This document shows, piece after piece, positions 1-7,096 of a stretch of DNA of 64,000 nt. The stretch is from NCBI GenBank assembly GCA_902798285.1, contig CADBVZ010000005.1, forward strand, positions 1-64,000, in the 5' to 3' direction. Each line of letters begins with the position of its first letter. Position 1 is the first letter of the stretch. The DNA comes from an uncultured Prevotella sp. GTDB taxonomy: Bacteria; Bacteroidota; Bacteroidia; Bacteroidales; Bacteroidaceae. The position numbers and the translations under genes were made by a program. The notes beneath the pieces are model-generated. The model ran no database searches. It was not told the DNA's origin and worked only from the letters and a program-made list of their open reading frames with translations.

Positions 1-276
1 GAACGAGAAATCGTTGCTTTTTGCTACGAGTGCCTTTTGTTCCTGAGTCAGTTCGATGTATTGTGTCTTAGGCAGCATGTCAATAACCATGCTGTCAGGG
101 CCTGTTTTCTTTCCGCTAGTATCATTTTGCTCTGTGAAATGCGTAGGAGTTTGGGGATACTCTTTTTTAGGATTCTTTGGATTACCAGTCAAATCATCAT
201 CGCTGCTTGTGCCACATCCCACAAACAGAATTGTCATCATCAGACTGAATCCGAATAACTTTATAGCTCTTTTCAT
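1..276 (-). CDS. Serpin-like lipoprotein, N-terminal part (cut by window edge)
   Basis: The frame is open from an ATG at 276 to the window edge, giving 92 residues. The start is a lipoprotein signal with a hydrophobic stretch ending in LFVGC (lipid-accepting Cys21), then a Ser/Asp/Pro/Lys-rich linker. The last visible residues (about 74-92) contain LTQEQKALVAKSNDFSF, which resembles the start of the serpin domain in Bacteroidetes serpins (helix A region). This is recognition from a short stretch, so the family call is tentative. It lies 86 bp downstream of the C10 cysteine protease in the same direction and has its own -7 box. A secreted protease next to a serpin suggests a protease-inhibitor pair, which is inference. 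The rest of the gene, including any reactive-centre loop, is outside the window. Confidence 0.6.
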   Translation of the reverse strand, partial: MKRAIKLFGFSLMMTILFVGCGTSSDDDLTGNPKNPKKEYPQTPTHFTEQNDTSGKKTGPDSMVIDMLPKTQYIELTQEQKALVAKSNDFSF

Positions 277-309
277 AAAAACTTTATTTTGTTTATACTA
301 TTATAACTG

Positions 310-317
310 CAAAGGTA
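310..317 (-). promoter_or_regulatory. -7 box upstream of serpin-like gene
   Basis: Minus-strand TACCTTTG matches the Bacteroidetes TAnnTTTG element and lies 33 nt from the ATG. No clear TTTG -33 element is seen at the usual distance. Confidence 0.55.
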
Positions 318-362
318 TTTAATCCTTGCATGAAAGAATTAAAAATTAACAATATTTACACT

Positions 363-1655
363 CTATTTCCATACAGTTATAGTACCAACATTTGCGTTGA
401 AATAACATCCTGCTAAATTATTAGGGGTATCTGGAAAGACAACGTTATCAGTATTAAAAACTGATCCAGTGAAATAACCGTTGCATACACCATACCATCC
501 CCAGTTAAAATGGTAATAGGTATTCTGAATTGGCCCATATACAAAAATAATATTATGATCTGGACTCCCTGGATGATATGTATAAGTATAAATAGTTGTT
601 GTTATGTCGTCATAGCCATCAGCCACCCATATATGACCATTAACAATCTGGCCCCCAATATATTCTGCCCCTTTTACAAATAATAATTTACCATTATTGA
701 GAGCCCCTTTAATAACGTCTGGAGAAATAACAGACCAGTCACCATAAGAAGTCGTACTCGTCTGATATCCATAATACAGCATACATGGTCTTATGCTGTC
801 ACTCATTGTATTTGTCATGCCATTCTGATAACTGCTACCTGCTCTTTGGCCTAACTGTCTGCAAAGACGACTAATACTTTTATGTATATCAGAATTGCAT
901 GAAGGCAGACTTAATGGATACTCTGCTGTATGAGCTTTCATTTGTGTCCAATTGAATGATTGTGTGGAAACGTCACTTCCGTAGTAAGTGAGGTTCATGA
1001 ATTGAGGATATTCATAATACGACATCACCTGTGCCATGGCCGTTGCTGCACAGCCGCTCAAACCATTGAAACAGAATTCTCCTTCGGGACGATACTGTCC
1101 CCATCCAACAGACAAGTAAGGTCCAGTAATGTTATGAACATAGACGGTATCTGCACCATCTAAGACCTCCGTTGTATCAATCTCTGTGATACCCCTATTG
1201 ATAATATATTGTTTTGCCAAATCCAAAAATAGGTTGAAACCTTCGTTTTCAGATCTTACGTTAGGCACAAATTGTCCCTTCTCTGTAATAGCGAGCAGAC
1301 CTTCGGTACTCTTCGATGCAGATATAAGAGTAAAACCTTCGTTATTCTCAAAGTTAAAGACATAGATTAGCGTATCATTGATATTAAGACCACTGCGGGT
1401 CTTTGCGTCCAGTTTCACGACATACCTATCATTCATGTCAATTTTCCGACTCTTTGATAACCCACGTGTTGGCGACTTTGAGCCATCTAATATAGAAATG
1501 GAGGCTTGAGCAATTTTGAGAGCTTCCTCATAGCTTCGAATATTACTAACTGTCGTCTTAGTTATCATTGTTGACTCAGGTTCAACAGATTCTTGATTAG
1601 AACAAGCAGCCATTATAATGGTTGCAGCAATCAGAAATAATACTTTTGTTCTCAT
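363..1655 (-). CDS. C10 family (streptopain-like) cysteine protease lipoprotein
   Basis: This 430-residue protein starts with a lipoprotein signal (MAAC, Cys18). An N-terminal propeptide-like region (about 35-135) precedes the peptidase domain. The catalytic Cys is in GCAATAMAQVM (Cys202), the catalytic His is in GHIWVADGYD (His341), and the FNWGW segment (about 383-387) corresponds to the VNWGW segment of streptopain, so all active-site elements are present. The family comprises secreted papain-fold proteases related to Streptococcus SpeB, with many paralogues in Prevotella and Bacteroides. No type IX C-terminal sorting domain is visible, so the protein is probably anchored by lipid at the cell envelope. 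It lies 25 nt after the acyltransferase gene, in a likely operon, and is followed by a probable serpin. Confidence 0.9.
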   Translation of the reverse strand: MRTKVLFLIAATIIMAACSNQESVEPESTMITKTTVSNIRSYEEALKIAQASISILDGSKSPTRGLSKSRKIDMNDRYVVKLDAKTRSGLNINDTLIYVFNFENNEGFTLISASKSTEGLLAITEKGQFVPNVRSENEGFNLFLDLAKQYIINRGITEIDTTEVLDGADTVYVHNITGPYLSVGWGQYRPEGEFCFNGLSGCAATAMAQVMSYYEYPQFMNLTYYGSDVSTQSFNWTQMKAHTAEYPLSLPSCNSDIHKSISRLCRQLGQRAGSSYQNGMTNTMSDSIRPCMLYYGYQTSTTSYGDWSVISPDVIKGALNNGKLLFVKGAEYIGGQIVNGHIWVADGYDDITTTIYTYTYHPGSPDHNIIFVYGPIQNTYYHFNWGWYGVCNGYFTGSVFNTDNVVFPDTPNNLAGCYFNANVGTITVWK

Positions 1656-1680
1656 AATTGAACTTATCTAAAAATGTTTT

Positions 1681-2679
1681 TTAACAAACTATGATAGAGT
1701 ATTTATTTATCCATAAGCTCATCATATGTGAGATAATAACAACTATCAGGGAAACGAATATAATAAAGAATGGTAAAGATAGAATACAATTTCCAAATGC
1801 AAGAACCCCAATTACTTTCAAGAGAATTAAAGGGAAAGAATGCAAGCCTAAAATTGCTATCGTGTTACGTCCTATTATTTTTAAAAACTTCAATTTGTAT
1901 CTTTTGGATAATAATGTACATATGATTAGAAGCATGCATGCTCCGACAATAGCATTCAGATAAAAAAGGATTATTGATTTACCATAGATACATTCATCAA
2001 TTGTGCAGAAGCCGTTCAGAGGGATTATAAAGATGAAATACAAAATCATCGCAATAGAAGATACATCTTTATATGGTATATTCTGAATATTGAGACTTCT
2101 CAAATAATATCCCCAGACATAGAAAGGCAAGGCCATCATGGTACTCCTAATCGAAAACAACGCGTTTGTTTTGATGACAAAGAATAAAGATATCGAAATG
2201 CATGTTGAAATGAAGACGAAAGCTACATCTTTCTTTATCATCTTGGACAGCGCACTTGAAATAACCTGAATAGTAAAGAGTGATATTAGAAACCATAATG
2301 CCCCTAATGGCATGAATGAAGTAGGTGTTATTTGATCGCTACCAATTAACATCCCTTTTATTGCTGCAATCAATACATCCTTTCCATGCATTTCGTAGTA
2401 TAACTCAGGATGAAGATATGGAGAGATCCAACATATGGATAGATTAATAAACGAGAAAATGAAATAAGGCATCAACAATGTTCTCGTTGATGTCTTCAGG
2501 CTCTCCACAAAAGACCTTTCTTTTTTGAAAAACATGCCAGACATCATGAAGAACAGCGGCATATGAAAGCTATAAATGTATATCCTAGTCAGCTCGCTGA
2601 TCTCCATGTGCCCGACAATCATCAGCCAAATGGCAATGCCCTTGGCTATGTCAATATAGGCAATCCTCTTTTTGCTCAT
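1681..2679 (-). CDS. Membrane acyltransferase (acyltransferase 3 family)
   Basis: This is a 332-residue polytopic membrane protein with about ten hydrophobic segments. The N-terminus has the family signature: DIAKGIAIW, then a GH pair (residues 23-24) that supplies the essential His, then FHMPLFFMMSGMFF. Members move acetyl or other acyl groups onto sugars or exported polymers (fucose 4-O-acetylase/NolL type). The substrate cannot be told. It starts 5 nt after the beta-helix gene stop, so the two are almost certainly cotranscribed. That suggests acylation of a glycan made or bound by the same cluster, which is inference. Codon third positions are strongly A/T, as in its cluster neighbours. 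Confidence 0.85.
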   Translation of the reverse strand: MSKKRIAYIDIAKGIAIWLMIVGHMEISELTRIYIYSFHMPLFFMMSGMFFKKERSFVESLKTSTRTLLMPYFIFSFINLSICWISPYLHPELYYEMHGKDVLIAAIKGMLIGSDQITPTSFMPLGALWFLISLFTIQVISSALSKMIKKDVAFVFISTCISISLFFVIKTNALFSIRSTMMALPFYVWGYYLRSLNIQNIPYKDVSSIAMILYFIFIIPLNGFCTIDECIYGKSIILFYLNAIVGACMLLIICTLLSKRYKLKFLKIIGRNTIAILGLHSFPLILLKVIGVLAFGNCILSLPFFIIFVSLIVVIISHMMSLWINKYSIIVC

Positions 2680-2684
2680 TTATT

Positions 2685-4154
2685 CTATTGTGCAACCCAT
2701 GGCAATGGGATGTTGAATCTGTTGTCATCATTGGCATAAATGAATGATATTGTTGCAACATTGTTTCTCGTCAGGTTTTGCAGAAGAGGAGCTGCAATTG
2801 TTACTTGAAGTGTACCTGTACTATTATTAAGCTTGATAGGTATATTAAAATACTTATACGCAGCCAACAGTCTGATTCGTGTATTGCTAACAACATTAAA
2901 GGAGTTTGCAAGGAAATTACTAATTGGCTGATCCAATTGGCCACCATTGAAGAATACGTCCACACTGGTATCATTCACTATATAATCAAAGCCTATATGC
3001 AAGTAGATGACTTTATATCTTAGGTATTCAGGGAAGGTAAAGTTATAGCATATTCCAGGTATGTACACATTCAGATTGGAATTATTATACTTGCTCCATA
3101 GTTGATATTGTGTGATCCCCATAAAGTTTGTACCTGAAGAGTGTAGTTCTCCATAGAAAGATGTTGGCTTGGTGGTACCATTGCCTGAACCAGACAAATT
3201 GTAGCCACTTTGGAACCTTGACTCTGGCATGATAATCCTTCCACTGGAGTTCTCTATGAATGAATAGGCCAGATATGTCTTCATGTCCGAGAAGTCAACG
3301 GTACCGTCTTCAATCTTTATACCATTCAGACTGTTATCTGGGCAATAGTAATAGCCACTACATTTCATACTACCACTTGTCTGATGTATAATTCTGTGAG
3401 GACCTCCTATAGATTGAAGCATATTATCTATCTGTACATGCGTTCCTCCATTATTCTTGATTGCTGTAGTGGCATTGTCGCCAATATATGAGTTGGTAAT
3501 AGAAACATAATCAGTTTCATTGATTTCTATCTGAGCACCAGTAGAAGAAGTTCCATTTGACTCAGCAATCAATCCTATGATATTCAGGGAATTACTGGGG
3601 TCTGTCAAATTGCCTCGAAGAGTCTTGATGCCATAATTTGTACAGCTATGAATATGACAATTCTGGATGGTCGCGCCTATGGGAGTGATTTCGATACCGC
3701 ATGAGCAGCTGTTTATTTCTACATTCTCAATAAGATTATAACTGCCCCCTATCTTAATTCCTTTTGAAAAACCTGAAATAGAAAGGTTTCTTAGTTTCAT
3801 CCATTTCCCTTCAATATCAATACAGTTATAACTTCCATTTCCGTAAATGGTGATGTTCTCTATAGTGAAGCACGCTGCGGATGAAGTATTGTAATTCTTT
3901 ATGAATCCATAAGGTGCATATATACGACTGGTTCCTGTTCCTGGCCCAGATGGTTGTCCCATGATAGTAAATGGGACTGTATTGTTTGAACTTCCCACGC
4001 TAATAGGTGAAGTAACAGTGTAATTCCCTTCTGGTATGACAAGAATCATGGATTTTCCACCAGTTGCGTCAACACATTGATTTACTGCATTCTGCAGCTT
4101 TGCTGTAAAATCGCTTCCCGAAAAGGAATCAATATCATGATAAATAGTACCCAT
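2685..4154 (-). CDS. Right-handed beta-helix (pectate-lyase-like) protein without signal peptide
   Basis: From the chosen ATG at 4154 the protein has 489 residues. The start resembles pectate-lyase superfamily proteins (YHDIDSFSGSDF followed by a segment forming the first coil). The middle is made of short Asn/Gly/Ile-rich strands (NLSISGF, IENVEINSCSCGI, IQNCHIHSC) typical of parallel beta-helices in polysaccharide lyases, GH28-like enzymes and phage tailspikes. The C-terminal 150 residues look like a separate beta-sandwich. The frame is open further upstream to 4277, but that would overlap the DUF3244 gene and adds no signal peptide. The ATG at 4154 lies 16 nt after the DUF3244 stop. Absence of a signal is odd among exported neighbours. 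Catalytic residues could not be assigned. Confidence 0.7.
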   Translation of the reverse strand: MGTIYHDIDSFSGSDFTAKLQNAVNQCVDATGGKSMILVIPEGNYTVTSPISVGSSNNTVPFTIMGQPSGPGTGTSRIYAPYGFIKNYNTSSAACFTIENITIYGNGSYNCIDIEGKWMKLRNLSISGFSKGIKIGGSYNLIENVEINSCSCGIEITPIGATIQNCHIHSCTNYGIKTLRGNLTDPSNSLNIIGLIAESNGTSSTGAQIEINETDYVSITNSYIGDNATTAIKNNGGTHVQIDNMLQSIGGPHRIIHQTSGSMKCSGYYYCPDNSLNGIKIEDGTVDFSDMKTYLAYSFIENSSGRIIMPESRFQSGYNLSGSGNGTTKPTSFYGELHSSGTNFMGITQYQLWSKYNNSNLNVYIPGICYNFTFPEYLRYKVIYLHIGFDYIVNDTSVDVFFNGGQLDQPISNFLANSFNVVSNTRIRLLAAYKYFNIPIKLNNSTGTLQVTIAAPLLQNLTRNNVATISFIYANDDNRFNIPLPWVAQ

Positions 4155-4170
4155 AAATTGTGTTATTAAG

Positions 4171-4548
4171 TTAGTTAATGATTTCAACAAATCCCCAGAA
4201 GCAGTAGATGCCTTGTATGATCTCGATTTTGTATTCACCAGAGAGATAGGAAGGGAGAACAAGGGTTGTTGTCCCAACGGGAATCACAGTTGTATAAACC
4301 ACATTGTCGTTTTCGTCGGACAAGCGGAGGACACAACCATCACACGGTGTGTAGAATATCAAAGAATAACCATTAATACCAACATGAGGAACAAGTATTG
4401 GTGATCTTGGATGCCCATCTTGATCTACTTCTGGATCATCAATTCTTACTTCCAGGTTTATATTCCCTGGGTTCTCTGCATTTACACATACATTTGACAA
4501 TGGAAGCAATACCATCATCAGAAGAAATAATAATCTCTTTCTTTCCAT
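4171..4548 (-). CDS. DUF3244 domain protein, secreted
   Basis: This 125-residue protein has a signal peptide (residues 1-24, ending VNAEN). The remainder is a small beta-sandwich with the DUF3244 pattern: a Pro-containing strand, SLIFYTPCDGCVLRL, then YTTVIPVGTTTLVLPSYLSGEYKIEI, ending in a final strand. DUF3244 proteins are short Ig-like exported proteins frequent in Bacteroidales, with no established activity. Two cysteines (CDGC) are in the domain. It is the first gene of the leftward cluster and has a -7 box 32 nt ahead of its ATG plus two copies of a repeated motif further upstream. Confidence 0.8.
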   Translation of the reverse strand: MERKRLLFLLMMVLLPLSNVCVNAENPGNINLEVRIDDPEVDQDGHPRSPILVPHVGINGYSLIFYTPCDGCVLRLSDENDNVVYTTVIPVGTTTLVLPSYLSGEYKIEIIQGIYCFWGFVEIIN

Positions 4549-4579
4549 CTTTTTACTTTTTTGAAAATACTTACATTTG

Positions 4580-4587
4580 CAAAAATA
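4580..4587 (-). promoter_or_regulatory. -7 box of the DUF3244/protease operon
   Basis: Minus-strand TATTTTTG fits TAnnTTTG and lies 31 nt before the DUF3244 ATG. The -33 region is weak (CTTG rather than TTTG), which would fit activator-dependent transcription. Confidence 0.55.
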
Positions 4588-4629
4588 GATGGTAAGAAAG
4601 AGACTTCCAAGTATTTAGCGATTCAATAA

Positions 4630-4644
4630 TTCACCAGAATTCAC
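4630..4644. promoter_or_regulatory. TTCAC-N5-TTCAC-type repeat, copy 1
   Basis: The + strand reads TTCACCAGAATTCAC. It contains two TTCAC half-sites with a 10-bp period, the usual layout for a dimeric regulator binding direct repeats. A second copy, identical at 14 of 15 positions, lies 103 bp away at 4733. Both are upstream of the operon promoter and downstream of the TPR/HTH regulator gene. Confidence 0.5.
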
Positions 4645-4732
4645 ATCATAAGTGTTAAAACGGATTCTTTTATAATTGGAACATCTTTGGATAAAGGATA
4701 TTTATAACCCAAAATACCCCCCCCTGAAAGAT

Positions 4733-4747
4733 TTCACAAGAATTCAC
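4733..4747. promoter_or_regulatory. TTCAC-N5-TTCAC-type repeat, copy 2
   Basis: The + strand reads TTCACAAGAATTCAC, one base different from the copy at 4630. It begins 28 bp from the stop codon of the regulator gene. Confidence 0.5.
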
Positions 4748-4774
4748 TTAATGGATTTAGAAGCCCATCTGGAT

Positions 4775-6589
4775 TCAATTTCCACTGGAAATAATATTAT
4801 ATTTATTTCTCAAATTATTGCATAAAGTGCGCGCTGATACATCACCAAACAATAACTCATTTAATTCGGATTTGATATTACTAATTCGACTTGGCTTGAG
4901 ATTCATCCAGTTTGCAATACAACTATCGGACACTCTTAAAATAACAAGAAAGCATACCTGGGTTTTCTGCTTAGTCATCTTTGGGGTATTATGTAAATCG
5001 AGTAATAAATTGGGGAAGAAGCATCTGAATTCTTCCTCAAGTTTCATCCAATGAGCTTCTTTCAAAGTGGAGAGGGGTTTTAACTCAAGTTCTTTTATAT
5101 CCTTAACAATCTTAGTTTGCATAAAGTCGTTTGTATTCTCTAATAAAAGAGAAATGCTATTCTGCTGCTCAATGGTCTTAATTACCTTTTCTAATCTTGA
5201 ATTCTCATCTTGGAGTTCGGCTATTTTACTTTCAAACTCTACATTATCCTTTTGCATCAACTCGAAATCCTGTTGGCGATTCTTGTCTAATAATTGCATC
5301 ATATAGAGGTTACGACTATATTCATCAGTGGCACGAATATGCTCTGCTTTTAAATTATCTAATTCCAATTGCTTCTGTCTTTTAACCTTCTGATATTGAT
5401 TCCATAAGATAATGGCAGCAATAACTACGAGGAAAATGAAAGATATCAGAATAATACGAGTCATATTTGCTTTTGACTCACTTTCTAAAGCTTCCTTTTG
5501 GTACAAACTATAATTATATGAGGCATTCATTTGAGCAGTAAGAACTTGATCCTTCTTTGTAACTGAAGAATCGTTTACCTCGCAATATAATTGGGCATAT
5601 TTAGCGATGGAATCTGACTGGTTACGTTTCTTATATACACTTAACAATCCCTTGAACATGGTATTCTGCGAAGTAAATGGCATATTGGGGTAATAGGTCT
5701 TTCGATAATAATACTCTGCGGAATCAAGATTGTTAACACCCTCATAATACTGACCCTTATAACAATAATAAATCCTCTTAGATGATGACAATTCTCTTCT
5801 ATCATCGAAAGAATTAGATTTATCTTCATACTCGTCTATCAGCTGTTTTGCCTCAACAAGCCTATTGGGATCTTGTACGTATATATATAGTAAAGGCGTC
5901 AAGGATTGTAAGGCTTTCTGAACATGATTGTGTTTTAGAAATTGTTGTATAACCTCTTTCAGGATGATTTCGGCGCTATCTTTCTTGTTCAATAAGATAT
6001 ATGCTCCTGCCGATAAATTCAGTTCTTGGATAGCATTAAGAGTATCTTTTGCCAAAAAAGCAAAATGACTTGCTTTATTACAGCTACTAATCTCATTAGA
6101 ATATAGTAACTCATTATGGAAGATCCCAGCCATTTGGCCGTGAATCCGACTTAACGTAAGGTAGTCACAATCATTAGCTGTGGTGTCAGCTTGGGAGACA
6201 GCTTTCTGATAAGCATCAATAGCGCGAGGGGAATCGCCCTTGTCGCGATAGACACAACCAAGAAGATAGTGAGCCATCATGCGCTCGTTAGCATTGCCCC
6301 AGGTATTGTAGTAGCTGACGAGTTCTTTGGCGATGGAATCGGAATTAAGAGGGACATAGGCCTTGTTTTCTGCCTTCAGGTGCAGCAAGTCATAGCGCAT
6401 ACGCTGGCTTTTAGACCAATGGGGCTGCTCTGATTTGAGTGAATCGAGTATCTGGAGGGCAGAATCCGGGTGGTTGTTCATCAGCGTATCGATACTTGAC
6501 AGCATCTGGTCTGTCTTTCTGTCTCCGCATCCCATCAGCAACCCTGCTGCAAGGAAAAACACGATGAATATGGAAATTTTTGCCTTCAT
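4775..6589 (-). CDS. TPR-transmembrane-coiled-coil regulator lipoprotein with C-terminal HTH-like region
   Basis: The protein has 604 residues from the ATG at 6589; an in-frame GTG one codon upstream is a weaker alternative. The N-terminus is a signal with a lipobox-like LLMGC. Residues about 25-370 are alpha-helical TPR-like repeats (for example MAHYLLGCVYRDKGDSPRAI). A single transmembrane helix follows (about 378-398), then a long coiled coil rich in Glu/Lys/Gln. The C-terminus (about 535-604) has an HTH-like segment around VSDSCIANWMNLKPSRISN. This layout is common in Bacteroidales as an apparent one-component membrane regulator sensing on the periplasmic side. It lies directly upstream of the DUF3244/protease operon, the likely target by position. 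It follows an RNase H-like gene by 15 nt. Confidence 0.75.
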   Translation of the reverse strand: MKAKISIFIVFFLAAGLLMGCGDRKTDQMLSSIDTLMNNHPDSALQILDSLKSEQPHWSKSQRMRYDLLHLKAENKAYVPLNSDSIAKELVSYYNTWGNANERMMAHYLLGCVYRDKGDSPRAIDAYQKAVSQADTTANDCDYLTLSRIHGQMAGIFHNELLYSNEISSCNKASHFAFLAKDTLNAIQELNLSAGAYILLNKKDSAEIILKEVIQQFLKHNHVQKALQSLTPLLYIYVQDPNRLVEAKQLIDEYEDKSNSFDDRRELSSSKRIYYCYKGQYYEGVNNLDSAEYYYRKTYYPNMPFTSQNTMFKGLLSVYKKRNQSDSIAKYAQLYCEVNDSSVTKKDQVLTAQMNASYNYSLYQKEALESESKANMTRIILISFIFLVVIAAIILWNQYQKVKRQKQLELDNLKAEHIRATDEYSRNLYMMQLLDKNRQQDFELMQKDNVEFESKIAELQDENSRLEKVIKTIEQQNSISLLLENTNDFMQTKIVKDIKELELKPLSTLKEAHWMKLEEEFRCFFPNLLLDLHNTPKMTKQKTQVCFLVILRVSDSCIANWMNLKPSRISNIKSELNELLFGDVSARTLCNNLRNKYNIISSGN

Positions 6590-6604
6590 CACCCATGGTA
6601 TTTG

Positions 6605-7075
6605 TTACTTCCTGCCGAAGTCGGCTGGGACTTCGCCCCATTTCTGGGTTTCCCATTTGATGATGGGATTGCGATAGTTATGGGTTTGGAGCCAGTTTTC
6701 AGCGCGAGCGATGATCTGGAAAAGAGGCTCTGTCTTGGGATTGCGCTCCAATGAGGTCTTACACTTACGCTTCTGAACCCAGAGAATGGCGTTGTAAGAA
6801 TCGGAGTAAATGGTCTTATCGTGCAAACCTTGATTCCAGCAAAGGGCCAAGGCATGGACGATGGCGAGGAACTCACCTATATTGTTTGTGCCATGAACAG
6901 GACCATAGTGGAACACACGATAACCCGTTTGCAGATCGATGGCCTGATACTCCATCGGACCAGGATTTCCACTACAAGCTGCATCCACAGCCCAAGCGTC
7001 AGCCCGTACTTCCAAAGGTAATGGAAGTACGGTATCATGACGATTTGTTGGGGGATTGATATTGTCAGTCTTCAA
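6605..7075 (-). CDS. Ribonuclease HI-like protein
   Basis: This protein of about 156 residues has the RNase H fold signature and all four acidic catalytic positions: Asp31 in VDAACSGNPGP, Glu68 in GEFLAIVHAL, Asp92 in YSDSYNAI and Asp152 in ADFGRK. RNase H cleaves the RNA strand of RNA-DNA hybrids. No ATG is available before the domain: the frame is open only back to a stop at 7087, so a TTG at 7075 is the best start and a GTG at codon 30 would remove core sequence. It sits 21 nt downstream of argS in the same direction and just ahead of the TPR regulator. The non-ATG start is unusual. Confidence 0.8.
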   Translation of the reverse strand: MKTDNINPPTNRHDTVLPLPLEVRADAWAVDAACSGNPGPMEYQAIDLQTGYRVFHYGPVHGTNNIGEFLAIVHALALCWNQGLHDKTIYSDSYNAILWVQKRKCKTSLERNPKTEPLFQIIARAENWLQTHNYRNPIIKWETQKWGEVPADFGRK

Positions 7076-7096
7076 TTTCGTGTCTTAAATTGAAAC

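Noticed and set aside
4154-4548. DUF3244 and beta-helix genes as one frameshifted protein
   Set aside because: The DUF3244 domain is complete with a normal final strand, the frames differ, and a 16-nt gap with a fresh ATG fits two genes.
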